Notes: generated by a model from the sequence alone, not told the origin. Shown: positions 16,401 to 24,762, counted from the stretch's first letter. The stretch: DNA of 64,000 nucleotides from Aldehydirespirator sp965220645 (GCA_965220645.1 OZ244836.1:3100001-3164000); one strand, 5' to 3'. Translations and numbers: made by a program.

Positions 16401-17191
16401 CCACCGATCCGATGACCGGGGCGCCGGGCGGGCAGGTGCTGGAGAGTCAGGTCGCGGTGGTGACCGGGGCCGGGCAGGGCGTCGGGGCCGGGATCGCGAC
16501 GGCGCTGGCCGCCGCGGGAGCCGCGGTCGTGATCGCCACCCGCCGAGCCGCCAACGGCGAGCCCGCCGCCGAGTCGATCCGGGCCGCCGGCAATGAGGCC
16601 GTCTTCGTTCGCTGCGATGTCACCGAGGCCGGCGACGTGGCGGCCACGGTGGCCGAAGCGGTGGAGCGCTTCGGCGGGCTGGACATCGTGGTTCACAACG
16701 CGGTTGCTCACGCGGGGCGGCCCGGAGGGGTGCATCTCACCGGCAGCCACCGGATCCGGCCTCAGATCGCCACCGCCACCACCGCGAGCTTCCTCTGCGC
16801 CCGGGCGTCGCTGCCTCACCTCCGCCGGAGGCCGGGCACCTTGATCCTGCTCACGTCGCCCGCAGGAGTGGAGGGATCGGCCAACCTACCCGTCTACGCC
16901 ACGGTGAAGGCCACCCAGCGCGGGATCGTCAAGAGCCTGGCCCGGGAGTGGGGTCCGCACGGCGTGCGGGTCAACGCCATCGCCCCGGTGGCCCGCACCC
17001 CGGCCATGGAGGCGGCCGTGGCCGCCAATCCCGACCTGGAGACCCGCCTGGTCGCCCGCACACCGCTGGGCCGCCTGGGCGACCCCACCGCCGACATCGG
17101 CCCGGTTGCGGTGTTCCTGGCCTCCGAAGGCGCCCGCTACATCACCGGCCAGACCATCGTCGCCGACGGTGGAGGCTTCCTGGGTCTGTAG
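16397..17191 (+). CDS. SDR family oxidoreductase
   Basis: 264 residues. Classical NAD(P)-binding short-chain dehydrogenase: TGAGQGVGAGIA (dinucleotide binding), CDVTEAGDV, VVHNAVA in the NNAG position, LLTSPAGVEGS with the catalytic Ser, the YATVK Tyr/Lys pair, REWGPHGVRVNAIAPV and a C-terminal ITGQTIVADGGGFLGL. It overlaps the degenerate SDR gene by ATGA. The substrate is not evident; no acyl-CoA ligase or hydratase is in this operon. A copy of the dispersed element starts about 30 bases after its stop. Confidence 0.85.
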   Translation: MTTDPMTGAPGGQVLESQVAVVTGAGQGVGAGIATALAAAGAAVVIATRRAANGEPAAESIRAAGNEAVFVRCDVTEAGDVAATVAEAVERFGGLDIVVHNAVAHAGRPGGVHLTGSHRIRPQIATATTASFLCARASLPHLRRRPGTLILLTSPAGVEGSANLPVYATVKATQRGIVKSLAREWGPHGVRVNAIAPVARTPAMEAAVAANPDLETRLVARTPLGRLGDPTADIGPVAVFLASEGARYITGQTIVADGGGFLGL

Positions 17192-17221
17192 ACGGCCCCG
17201 GACGCGTCTGGCACGGCCGGG

Positions 17222-17367
17222 TTCCCGCTCTTGTTCGCTGCGCTCACGGGCCGCTCGGGCCGTGACTCCCGCTCCTGTTCTCTACGCTCACGGGCCGCTC
17301 GGGCCCGGGGCCTCGCTCGGAATCTCGCGTACTTGCTCACGGACTTCTGCCTGTCCGCTCGGCCTCT
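17222..17367 (+). repeat. Dispersed inverted-repeat element, copy C (core duplicated)
   Basis: Two successive cores are visible (17224-17259 and 17268-17306), the second diverged (CTCCTGTTCTCTACGCTCAC). The right end GTCCGCTCGGCCTCT (17352-17366) is retained. It occupies most of the 195-base gap between the SDR and the kinase. Confidence 0.7.
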
Positions 17368-17386
17368 GGGTGCTAGACCGGGTGCC

Positions 17387-18259
17387 GTGGGTGAGGTCCA
17401 TCTGCTAGTAAGCCCCCGAGGCGGCAGGGGACGGGCCGCGGCCGCCGCCCCGATCGTCCGCCGGGTGATCGAGCAGTCCGGCCACAAGCCGGTTGACATC
17501 AGCGGGGGCTCCGCCGAGGAGTCGGCCACCGCGGCCCGGGCCGCGGTGGCGGCGGGTGCAGAGCGGGTGATCGCGGTGGGTGGTGATGGCACCGTGCACC
17601 TCGCCGTTCAGGGCGTGGCCGGCACCGACACCGCCCTAGGAATAGTGCCCGCAGGCACCGGGAACGACTTCGCCCGAGCCTTCGGACTGCACGGCCGCAG
17701 CGTCGAGGGGGCCACAGCCACCGCATTGGGACCGACCCGGCCGGTGGACGCCATCGGCACCGACCGGCCGAGGTGGGTGACGTTCAGCGTGACCGGCGGC
17801 TTCAGCGTGGATGTCAATGTGCGGGCCGATCGGCTTCAGTTCCCCAAAGGGCCGAGCCGCTACACGGTGGCAACCCTGCTCACCATGCCGGGGCTGCGCC
17901 ACCGCGAGCTGGCCGTCACCGTCGACGGGCAGCGAACCGAGTGGCGTAGCGCCCTGTTCGCAGTGAACAACACACCGACCTTCGGAGGCGGCATGGCCAT
18001 CTGCCCCGACGCCAAACCCGACGACGGGATGCTGGACGTGTGCGTAGTGGGCCCGGCCAGCCGGACCACCATGCTGCGCCTGCTCCCGAAGGTGTTCGAG
18101 GGCAACCACGTCGGCCATCGCCATGTTCACCTGCTGCGGGGGCGCACAGTGACTATCGAGGGTGAGCCCATGGACCTCGTCGGCGACGGCGAGGAACTCG
18201 GCACCGTACCGATCACGCTGGAGGCCGTGCCCGGTGCGCTGCGGCTCGCCGCCGGCTAA
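17387..18259 (+). CDS. Diacylglycerol kinase-like lipid kinase
   Basis: 290 residues from GTG at 17387; longer readings would translate the upstream repeat element. The DAGK catalytic domain is shown by LLVSPRGGRG at the N-terminus, the nucleotide-binding VIAVGGDGTVHLAVQG motif, LGIVPAGTGNDFARAF, and the C-terminal substrate domain with FAVNNTPTFGGGMAICPDAKPDDGMLDV and a late GDGEELGTVPI. Such YegS/DgkB relatives phosphorylate diacylglycerol or related lipids at the membrane face. TAA at 18257-18259 abuts copy B of the dispersed element. Confidence 0.85.
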   Translation: MGEVHLLVSPRGGRGRAAAAAPIVRRVIEQSGHKPVDISGGSAEESATAARAAVAAGAERVIAVGGDGTVHLAVQGVAGTDTALGIVPAGTGNDFARAFGLHGRSVEGATATALGPTRPVDAIGTDRPRWVTFSVTGGFSVDVNVRADRLQFPKGPSRYTVATLLTMPGLRHRELAVTVDGQRTEWRSALFAVNNTPTFGGGMAICPDAKPDDGMLDVCVVGPASRTTMLRLLPKVFEGNHVGHRHVHLLRGRTVTIEGEPMDLVGDGEELGTVPITLEAVPGALRLAAG

Positions 18260-18393
18260 GAGGCCGAGCGGATAGGGAGCGAACTCGGTCCATACGGGCG
18301 AGGCCGTGGCCCGAGCGGCCCGTGAGCGCAGCGAACAAGAGCGGGAGTGACACCGCTGCGACGCGACGGGCTGTCGCCTATCCGCGCAGCCTC
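18260..18393 (-). repeat. Dispersed inverted-repeat element, copy B (complete)
   Basis: The fullest copy: 134 bases with 17-base terminal inverted repeats, GAGGCCGAGCGGATAGG at 18260-18276 and its counterpart GAGGCTGCGCGGATAGG read from 18393 to 18377 (15 of 17 identical). The core reads CGCTCTTGTTCGCTGCGC then TCACGGGCCGCTCGGGCC on the minus strand. It sits exactly between convergent genes and its outer bases form part of their stop codons. MITE- or REP-like; it has no coding capacity. Confidence 0.85.
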
Positions 18394-19211
18394 TAAGCCA
18401 CGGGAGCGAGGACTTCGAGCAGTTCGTCCGCGAAGTCGGGACGGCAGATGACCAGCCCGGGCGTGCGCGGGCGCGGGTTGTTGAACCGCAGCGGCGAGCC
18501 GTCGGCGCACGAGGCGTGCAGACCGGCGGCCAGGGCCACCGCGGCAGGGGCGCACGTGTCCCACTCGGAGAGCCCGCCGGCGTGCACATAGGCGTCCATC
18601 TCGCCGCGCACTACCGCCATTGCCTTGACTCCGGCAGAGCCCATGGCCACCACCTCGGCGTCCAGCCTCTCCGCCAGCATGCGGCCGTCGCTATAGCCCC
18701 GCGACCGAGCCACCACCACCCTGCGGCGCCCGACGCGGCACATGGTGGGCTCCGACGGCGGATCGGTGGCGAAGGTAGTGCCCCAGGCGGGTACCGCCAC
18801 CGCAGCGGCGGTCGCTACGCCTCGCTCGCATAGCGCCACATGCACCGACCATGCCCCGGTCACGCCGAAGTCGTAGGAGCCGTCGATCGGGTCGACGATC
18901 CAGACCCTCTCGGCGTCGAGCCTTCGCCGGTCGTCGCGGCCCTCCTCCGACAGCACCGGGTCGCCGGGGCGGTGGCGGCTCAGCTCCTGCGTCAGGAACT
19001 CGTGGGCCTGACGGTCGCCCGCCTCCTCCAATCCCCACCCCTGCGGTGCCGACGGGTCGCTCAGCAGGCCGAGCAGCCGCTGACCGCAGTCGTGGGCCAG
19101 CCGAGCCGCCAGGGCGTGATCGCAGTCGTGGGCCAGCCGAGCCGCCAGGGCGTGATCGCAGTCGTGGGCCAGCCGAGCCGCCAAGGCGTGATCGCCTCCG
19201 TCGTCCGTCAC
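18393..19211 (-). CDS. CysQ/inositol monophosphatase-family phosphatase
   Basis: 272 residues from GTG at 19211, which overlaps the methyltransferase stop (GTGA). Family motifs: EEGRDD (metal-binding Glu), VDPIDGSYDF (the DPxDG metal/catalytic motif) and SEWDTCAPAAVALAAG. The order and the LSEWDTCAPAA segment fit 3'(2'),5'-bisphosphate nucleotidases (CysQ), which hydrolyse PAP in sulfur assimilation. Odd feature: residues 7-42 are three exact copies of DHALAARLAHDC from a 36-base in-frame tandem repeat. Canonical T after DPIDG is S here. Confidence 0.8.
   Translation of the reverse strand: MTDDGGDHALAARLAHDCDHALAARLAHDCDHALAARLAHDCGQRLLGLLSDPSAPQGWGLEEAGDRQAHEFLTQELSRHRPGDPVLSEEGRDDRRRLDAERVWIVDPIDGSYDFGVTGAWSVHVALCERGVATAAAVAVPAWGTTFATDPPSEPTMCRVGRRRVVVARSRGYSDGRMLAERLDAEVVAMGSAGVKAMAVVRGEMDAYVHAGGLSEWDTCAPAAVALAAGLHASCADGSPLRFNNPRPRTPGLVICRPDFADELLEVLAPVA
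19086..19193 (-). repeat. Three in-frame 36-bp repeats at the N-terminus of the CysQ-like gene
   Basis: Three 36-base units encode DHALAARLAHDC three times from residue 7. They are identical at protein level, with at most a single base difference (CCAAGG versus CCAGGG). They lie just after a GTGA-coupled start. Confidence 0.9.
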
Positions 19212-19813
19212 TCGTCTGGAGGACGGCGGTGCACGGTCACCGCGTAGCTGCCGCCATCGAAGGGCTCGCGGTCCCAGGTGGTCCAGCGATGCTCCATCTC
19301 CAGGCCGGCGTCGGCCGCGTACCGGTCGTAGTGGGCGAAGGTCAGCGGGCTCAATCCCAGGCGGAAGCCGGTCACGAGCCGGCCGCCGGGGCTCAGGTGC
19401 CGGGCCATGTTGGCCACGATCGCCGCCTCGGTGCCGACCTCCACGAACACGATCACGTTGCCCGCCATCACGATCAGGTCGAACTCTCGCCTCGCCGACG
19501 CCCCCGGCTCCGGGCCACCGATCTCCACGTCCACCAAGTCGCCCAGGACCCACTGGAGGTGCGGGGCCTTGCTGCGGGCCTCGTCGAGCATGCATGTGTC
19601 GATGTCCACGCCGACGACGTCGAGGCCGCGACGGTCGAGCTCCATGGCGACCCGGCCGGTGCCGCAGCCGGCGTCCAGCACCAAGCCCGGCTCGAACCAG
19701 CACACCAGGTCGGTCTCCCCGTGGACCCACTCGCCCCGGGCCTCCATCCGCCGCCAGCGGTCATCGTAGACGTCGCTCTGCGACGCCCCGCCGATCTCCC
19801 ACCAACGGCTCAC
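19208..19813 (-). CDS. Class I SAM-dependent methyltransferase
   Basis: About 201 residues from GTG at 19813 (AGGG about 9 bases upstream); a TTG at 19846 would add 11 residues. The SAM-binding motif I is VLDAGCGTGRVAMEL, followed by GVDIDTCMLDEAR (acidic residue binding the ribose), WVLGDLVDV, FDLIVMAGNVIVFV and SPGGRLVTGFRL. The N-terminal YDDRWRRMEARG and the overall length match small-molecule methyltransferases; the acceptor is unknown. Coupled by GTGA to the CysQ-like gene. Confidence 0.85.
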   Translation of the reverse strand: MSRWWEIGGASQSDVYDDRWRRMEARGEWVHGETDLVCWFEPGLVLDAGCGTGRVAMELDRRGLDVVGVDIDTCMLDEARSKAPHLQWVLGDLVDVEIGGPEPGASARREFDLIVMAGNVIVFVEVGTEAAIVANMARHLSPGGRLVTGFRLGLSPLTFAHYDRYAADAGLEMEHRWTTWDREPFDGGSYAVTVHRRPPDE

Positions 19814-19911
19814 CTCGCTGACCCTAACCGGGCCCGTACCCGGCAACGTCGCGGTCCGTTAGCCTCAGCACCGACAGCCGCTACTGCCTGCCATCCACCC
19901 AGGGAGGGTTC

Positions 19912-21126
19912 ATGGAGTTCGGGATATTCCAGAACGGCTACATACCGGGCCCCTCTGCGCACGTCTGTGAGCACGAGCACCTCATGCTGATGCGGGAGGC
20001 GTCGTACCCCATCCTGGCCGACAAGCACAACTGGAAGTTCGCCTGGTTCGGGGAGCACCACTGCCTCACCGAGTACAGCCACATGTCGTCGCCCGAGGTG
20101 ATGATCGGCTGGATCGCGGCCCAGACCGACTACATCCACCTGGGCACGGCCATCACCAGCCTGCCCGCCACCAAGGAGCACCCGGTTCGCATTGCGGAGC
20201 GGGCCGCCATGCTCGACCACTTCTGCGAGGGCCGATTCGAGTTCGGCACCGGCCGGGGCGCAGGCAGCCACGAGGTCGCCACATTCAACGGCACCCTCAC
20301 CTCCGAGACCAAGGCCATGTGGAACGAGGTGATCGCCGAGATCCCCCGCATGTGGGCCCAGCGCGACTACTCCTACGAGGGCGAGCACTTCAGGGTGCCG
20401 CCCAACCACAACGTCCTCCCCAAGCCACTCAACGGCACCCATCCGCCGCTGTGGGTGGCCTGCGGCAACCCGGCCACGTTCGCCACCGCCGGCAGCATGG
20501 GCATCGGGGCGATCGCCTTCAACTTCGAGCCGGCGCCCGCGCTCAAGGGCCGCATCGACAGCTACAAGGAGGCCGTCGCGGAGTGCTCGGAGCCCCACGG
20601 CTCCTACATGAACGACAACGTGATGATGACCAACGCCGTGATCTGCCTGGAGGACCGCGACCGGGCCCGCGAGATCGCCCTGATGCACGGCCGGGGCTAC
20701 CTGTACTCGATGGTGTGCCTCTACCACGACACCATCCCCAAGCGGGAGGGCGCCCCCACCTGGCCCGAGCCGCCCACCGGCCTGCCCGACGAGGCCACCC
20801 TCGACTTCGCCATCGACGCCGGCTACATGCTGTGCGGCACGCCCGAGGAGGTCTGCGAGCAGCTGGAGAAGTCGTACGTGGCCGTGGGCACCGACCAGCT
20901 GGTGTTCGGCCTGCCCAACGAGGGCTTCGAGTACGACGAGATCCTCGAGATGATCGAGATCTTCGGCGACCAGGTGATCCCCGAGTTCGACAAGGACCGC
21001 GTCCACTCCACTGAGAAGTACCGGGCCAACGCGGTGCGCAAGTACCCGGAGTGGAACACGCCGCCGCCGGACATCAAGACGACGCCGCCTCCCAGCGCGT
21101 CGATGCCGATCCCCTACCGGCACTGA
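19912..21126 (+). CDS. LLM-class (F420-type) oxidoreductase 1
   Basis: 404 residues from ATG at 19912 with AGGGAGGG immediately upstream. Luciferase-like TIM barrel: MEFGIFQNGYIPG opening, KFAWFGEHHC (His pair typical of bacterial luciferase-like enzymes), TAITSLPATKEHPVRIAERAAMLDHFCEGRFEFGTGRGAGSHE and GTPEEVCEQLEK near the end. Members use F420 or FMN to oxidise or reduce diverse substrates. F420 use here is inferred from the genome's CofC-like gene. Convergent with the LLM gene at 21201. Confidence 0.85.
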   Translation: MEFGIFQNGYIPGPSAHVCEHEHLMLMREASYPILADKHNWKFAWFGEHHCLTEYSHMSSPEVMIGWIAAQTDYIHLGTAITSLPATKEHPVRIAERAAMLDHFCEGRFEFGTGRGAGSHEVATFNGTLTSETKAMWNEVIAEIPRMWAQRDYSYEGEHFRVPPNHNVLPKPLNGTHPPLWVACGNPATFATAGSMGIGAIAFNFEPAPALKGRIDSYKEAVAECSEPHGSYMNDNVMMTNAVICLEDRDRAREIALMHGRGYLYSMVCLYHDTIPKREGAPTWPEPPTGLPDEATLDFAIDAGYMLCGTPEEVCEQLEKSYVAVGTDQLVFGLPNEGFEYDEILEMIEIFGDQVIPEFDKDRVHSTEKYRANAVRKYPEWNTPPPDIKTTPPPSASMPIPYRH

Positions 21127-21140
21127 CGTCCAGAGGCTTC

Positions 21141-21177
21141 ATCGCGTTTTCTTGGCGATATAGCAACAAAGCGCGAT
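21141..21177. terminator. Hairpin between convergent LLM genes
   Basis: ATCGCGTTTTCTTG pairs with CAACAAAGCGCGAT (14 pairs with one G-T and one mismatch) around a 9-base loop GCGATATAG. It is markedly AT-rich for this region and sits centrally in the 74-base convergent gap, so a bidirectional terminator is likely. Confidence 0.6.
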
Positions 21178-21200
21178 ATACACCCCGGCCGGGTGGCGGC

Positions 21201-22214
21201 TCAGCCTCTGACGAGTTCCACGGCTTGGCGGCACTCCTGCTCGGAACGGGCGGCCACGTTGAGCATGGTGACCGGCGACTCCTCCCAGGCCGCCAGCCGC
21301 TCCCGGATGCGCTCGGCCGGACCGACCAGCGAGATCTCGTCGGCGAACTCAGCGGGCACGGCCGCGATGGCCTCGTCCCGCCGTCCCTCGAGGAACAGCC
21401 GCTGAACCCGGTAGGCGGCCTCCTCGTATCCCATCCGGGCCATGAGCTTGGTGTGGTAGTTCTGGCCCTCGGCCCCCATGCCGCCGATGTAGAAGCCCAG
21501 GCTGGCCCGCACCGGCCAGAGGGCATCGGTGATTCCGTCGAGGTCGCAGACCTTCAGCGTGGTGTGCACCGCGATCTCGAAGCCCTCCGGGGCGGCGGCG
21601 AGCTGGGAGGCGTACACGTCGGGGCGCATCGGCGAGTAGTACAGCGGCAGCCAACCGTCGGCGATCTCGGCGGTCTGGGCCACGTTGCGAGGCCCCTCCG
21701 CGCCGATCCAGATGGGGATGGGCCGCAGCGGGTGGGTCATGATCTTCAACGGCTTGCCGAGGCCTTCCGCGCCCTCGCCGGCGTAGGGGTGCTGGAAATG
21801 CTCGCCATCGAAGGAGAGTGGGCCGCGGCGCTCGAAGACCTGCCGCAGGATCTCGACGTACTCGCGGGTGCGGGCCAGCGGCCGCTGCGAGGGCCGGCCG
21901 TACCAGCCCTCGACCACTTGGGGCCCGGAGACGCCCAGGCCGAGGATCGCCCGCCCGCCGGAGATGTGGTCGAGGGTGACGGCGTGCATGGCTGTGGCCG
22001 TGGGGGTGCGGGCTGCGAGTTGGGCGACGCCGGTGCCGAGGCGGATCCGCTCGGTGGCCGCCGCAATGAGCACGAGAGGCGAGAAGGCGTCGGAGCCCCA
22101 GGATTCGCCGGTCCAGGCCGCGTCGAACCCGGCTCGCTCGGCCGCGGCGGCCAACTCCACCAGGCCGTCGGGCATTCCCCGGGCCCAGTAACCCAGCGTG
22201 AGCCCCAACTGCAC
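21201..22214 (-). CDS. LLM-class F420-dependent oxidoreductase 2
   Basis: 337 residues. TIM-barrel family segments: LGLTLGYWARGMPDGLVELAAAAERAGFDAAWTGESWGSDAFSPL in outline, RIRLGTGVAQLAARTPTATAMHAVTLDHISGGRAILGLGVSGPQVVEGWYG, and KIMTHPLRPIPIWIGAEGPRNV. This resembles the F420-dependent subgroup related to methylenetetrahydromethanopterin reductase and Rv3520c. Electron carrier is inferred; substrate unknown. Copy D of the dispersed element lies just upstream of the start. Confidence 0.85.
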   Translation of the reverse strand: MQLGLTLGYWARGMPDGLVELAAAAERAGFDAAWTGESWGSDAFSPLVLIAAATERIRLGTGVAQLAARTPTATAMHAVTLDHISGGRAILGLGVSGPQVVEGWYGRPSQRPLARTREYVEILRQVFERRGPLSFDGEHFQHPYAGEGAEGLGKPLKIMTHPLRPIPIWIGAEGPRNVAQTAEIADGWLPLYYSPMRPDVYASQLAAAPEGFEIAVHTTLKVCDLDGITDALWPVRASLGFYIGGMGAEGQNYHTKLMARMGYEEAAYRVQRLFLEGRRDEAIAAVPAEFADEISLVGPAERIRERLAAWEESPVTMLNVAARSEQECRQAVELVRG

Positions 22215-22233
22215 GCCGGCACGCTAACGCCCC

Positions 22234-22332
22234 AGAGGCCGAGCGGACCGACGACAGCTCAGCTGACGATGCCGAGGGCGTTGAGCGAGGCCGTGGCCCG
22301 AGCGGCCCGTGAGCGAAGCGAACAAGAACGGG
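22234..22332 (-). repeat. Dispersed inverted-repeat element, copy D
   Basis: Right end AGAGGCCGAGCGGA (22234-22247), variable centre, and conserved core (minus strand: TTGTTCGCTTCGCTCACGGG then CCGCTCGGGCCACGG). The core differs from copies A and B at one position (GCTTCGCT instead of GCTGCGCT) within the predicted IS110 left-target sequence. Confidence 0.75.
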
Positions 22333-22430
22333 CATCCCAAAGGCGGGGCAGACAGAGCGCGGCTTCGCCGCTGTCGGGTCGCCGGTCCTGGTAGCTTGGG
22401 CGCGGTTCTTGGGCGGGCGGTGACAACCCC

Positions 22431-23768
22431 ATGACCACACGATCCCCTTGCCGCTCGTTTCCTCCGGCCCGCCGACGCCGCGGGATGGTCGTACTCGTGC
22501 TGCTGTTGACGGTCGCGGCCGCGGCGGGTTCGGCCGGCGCTCAGAGCGACGAGGAGATCATCCAAGGGGAGAAGCAGTCCATCAGGGACACCAAGGCCCA
22601 GCGCGAGGAGCTGGACAGGGCTGCGGCCGCCGCGACCGAGGGCCTAGACGCGGCCACCGCCGAGGCCGAGGACCTGATCGACGCGCTGAACCGGGCCCAG
22701 GCCGCGGTCGACGCCCAGCAGGCGGCCCTCGACGAGGCCGAGCGGGCCGTGGCCGACGCCCTGGCGGTGGTGCGCGAGGCCGAGGAGAGGATCGCCGAGC
22801 TCGAAGAGGAGCTTCTCGCCACCCAGGAGGGTCTGCGGGAGGCCGTGATCGAGTCGTACGTGTCGTTCCAGGCGCCCAGCGGGACTTTCAGCGTGCTGGG
22901 CAACGACCCGTGGCAGAACGCCCACGAGGAGGCTCTGGCCGGTTTCGCCACCGGGAGCCGGATCGACGACATCGACGAGCTGCGCCGGCTGGGCGAGGAG
23001 CTGGAGCGCTGGCGGCTGCTGGCCGCTGAGGCCGCCGACGAGGCCGAGTCCCATCGCCAGCAGGCGATCCTTATCCTGTCCGACCTTCAGGCGGCGACCG
23101 ACCTCGAGGCCGAGCTGTCGGTGGCGGCCGAGGAGCGCGTGGAGCGCAGGCTCTACGAGGTCCAGACACTCAAGCAGATCGACGCGCAGTACGCCGCGGA
23201 GATCGAGACGGCCGAGCGCGGGATAGCCGCGGCGCTGGCCCGCCAGCGGGCCGCGGAGGAGGCCCGCCGCAGGGCCGAGGAGGAAGCCCGCCGGCAGGCC
23301 GAGGAGGAAGCCCGGCAGCGGGCCGCGGAGGAGGCCGGGCAGCCGCTGGCCGAGCCGGTGGACCCGACTGATCCGAACCTGCCGCTCGTTTGGGTGAGCG
23401 GCTTTGAGGTGCACACACAGATCGCAGACGCGGTCGGGAGCCTGGTCACAGCCATGGATGCTGAGGGCTTCAACCTGGGCGGCTGGGGATACCGGACCGC
23501 CCAGGAGCAGATCACCCTGCGCCGGTCCAACTGTGGCACGTCGGAATGGGCCGTCTGGAGCCAGCCGTCCAGCAGCTGCCGGCCGCCGACGGCCCGGCCG
23601 GGCCGCAGCAACCACGAGAGGGGCCTGGCCATCGACTTGACCAACAACGGTCGGCTCATCACCAGCCGCAACAGCGCGGTGTTCCAGGCACTACAGCGCA
23701 TAGCGCCCCCCTTGGGGCTCCAGAACCTCCCCAGCGAGCCCTGGCACTGGTCAGTAGACGGCCGCTGA
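22431..23768 (+). CDS. Secreted VanY/M15-type D-Ala-D-Ala carboxypeptidase with coiled coil
   Basis: 445 residues. An Arg-rich N-region and the hydrophobic helix MVVLVLLLTVAAAAGSAGA form a signal peptide. Residues about 45-300 are a long Ala/Glu-rich coiled coil ending in repeated EEARRRAEEEARRQ-like segments. The C-terminal domain carries the M15 zinc motif SNHERGLAIDLT (SxHxxGxAxD) and EPWHWS (ExxWH), so the catalytic residues are complete. M15 enzymes trim peptidoglycan stem peptides; coiled-coil domains of this form in other cell-wall hydrolases mediate regulation at the septum. Role in cell-wall turnover is therefore likely. Confidence 0.85.
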   Translation: MTTRSPCRSFPPARRRRGMVVLVLLLTVAAAAGSAGAQSDEEIIQGEKQSIRDTKAQREELDRAAAAATEGLDAATAEAEDLIDALNRAQAAVDAQQAALDEAERAVADALAVVREAEERIAELEEELLATQEGLREAVIESYVSFQAPSGTFSVLGNDPWQNAHEEALAGFATGSRIDDIDELRRLGEELERWRLLAAEAADEAESHRQQAILILSDLQAATDLEAELSVAAEERVERRLYEVQTLKQIDAQYAAEIETAERGIAAALARQRAAEEARRRAEEEARRQAEEEARQRAAEEAGQPLAEPVDPTDPNLPLVWVSGFEVHTQIADAVGSLVTAMDAEGFNLGGWGYRTAQEQITLRRSNCGTSEWAVWSQPSSSCRPPTARPGRSNHERGLAIDLTNNGRLITSRNSAVFQALQRIAPPLGLQNLPSEPWHWSVDGR

Positions 23769-23789
23769 CCCTGCCAACCCGTCCCCACC

Positions 23790-23840
23790 CGAAATTCTTG
23801 TCCTAAAGGTCGCCCCAGGCCCTCAACTACAAGAATTTCG
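23790..23840. repeat. AAATT-armed hairpin, copy 2
   Basis: Perfect 12-base arms CGAAATTCTTGT and ACAAGAATTTCG with an inner GGTC/GGCC-type stem. It lies between the convergent peptidase and enoyl-CoA hydratase genes. The arm interior (CTTGT/ACAAG) differs from copies 1 and 3 on both sides, keeping full pairing. Confidence 0.75.
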
Positions 23841-23858
23841 CCGTTCGCAGCCCGCGGG

Positions 23859-24638
23859 CTACCCCGTGTGGGTCCAGACGGGGCGGCGCTTCTCGATGAA
23901 CGCCTTGGGCCACTCGGCGCCGTCGCCGCGGGCCGCGTTGGCCGCCATCACGTCGGTGGCCAGCCCGTAGGCGTCGCCGACGGCCAGGTCCATCTGGGCG
24001 TAGAGGGTCTGCTTGCCGATGCCCTTGGCGTAGCGGCTGCCGCGGGTGGCCCGGCCCAGCAGGTCCAGGGTGGCCTCGTCGAGCTCCACCGGCGGCACCA
24101 CCCGGTTGACGAGCCCCCATTCGAGCGCGGTGGACGCGTCGATGGTGTCGCCGGTGAGAGCCATCTCCACGGCCCGCTTGCGGCCCAGGGGCCGGGCCAC
24201 CGCCACCATCGGGGTGTGGCAGAACAGCCCTCCCTTGCCGCCGGGGGTGGCGAAGGCGGCCTCGGTGCTGGCCACGATCAGATCCGCGCTCGCCGCCAGC
24301 TGGGCACCGGCCGCGGTGGCCAGGGCGTGCACCTTGGCCACCACCACCTGGGGGATCTCGGCCATGGCGGTCATGGCTGAGGTGCACAGCGCGAACAGCT
24401 CGCGCAGCTCGGCCTCGGTCATGTCGGCCATCTCGGCCAGGTCGTGTCCGGAGGAGAACACCGGCCCGTTGGCGGCCAGCACCACCCCGGCCACGTCGCT
24501 CTCGGCGCCCGTGGCCCGCAGCGTGTCGTCGAGCTCGGCGAGCATCTCCGACGACAGGCAGTTGCGTCGCTCGGGCCGGTTGAGGGTGATCGTCACGTAA
24601 CGCTCGTCACGCTTGTACAGCAGGTTCTGGTAGTCCAT
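23859..24638 (-). CDS. Enoyl-CoA hydratase/isomerase family protein
   Basis: 259 residues from ATG at 24638, supported by AGGGGAGAT upstream. Crotonase fold: YVTITLNRPERRNCLSSEML, the oxyanion-hole segment FSSGHDLAEMA, and ALATAAGAQLAASADLIVASTEAAFATPGGKGGLFC. The glutamates of canonical hydratases are not conserved (AAGAQLAA where GGGMELA is usual; TPGGKGGLF where QPE is usual), so it is more likely an isomerase, hydrolase or other crotonase-fold enzyme than a classical hydratase. Close in type to ECHDC3-like proteins. Its 5' flank is copy E of the dispersed element. Confidence 0.8.
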   Translation of the reverse strand: MDYQNLLYKRDERYVTITLNRPERRNCLSSEMLAELDDTLRATGAESDVAGVVLAANGPVFSSGHDLAEMADMTEAELRELFALCTSAMTAMAEIPQVVVAKVHALATAAGAQLAASADLIVASTEAAFATPGGKGGLFCHTPMVAVARPLGRKRAVEMALTGDTIDASTALEWGLVNRVVPPVELDEATLDLLGRATRGSRYAKGIGKQTLYAQMDLAVGDAYGLATDVMAANAARGDGAEWPKAFIEKRRPVWTHTG

Positions 24639-24662
24639 CGAGATCTCCCCTGTCGTGTCTTT

Positions 24663-24762
24663 CGCGCTCTTGTTCGCTTCGCTCACGGGCCGCTCGGGCC
24701 ACGGCCTCGCTCAACGCCTTTCGAAGTCCCCCCAGACTATTGCCATCCGCTCGGCCTCTAGG
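24663..24762 (+). repeat. Dispersed inverted-repeat element, copy E
   Basis: Core CGCTCTTGTTCGCTTCGC then TCACGGGCCGCTCGGGCCAC at 24665 onward, variable middle, right end ATCCGCTCGGCCTCTAGG. The right end supplies the TAG stop of the LLM gene that ends at 24758. The core carries GCTTCGCT like copy D. Confidence 0.75.

Noticed and set aside
17231..17386. N-terminal extension of the lipid kinase upstream of 17387
   Set aside because: The extension would translate a copy of the dispersed repeat; family homology starts at LLVSPRGGRG.
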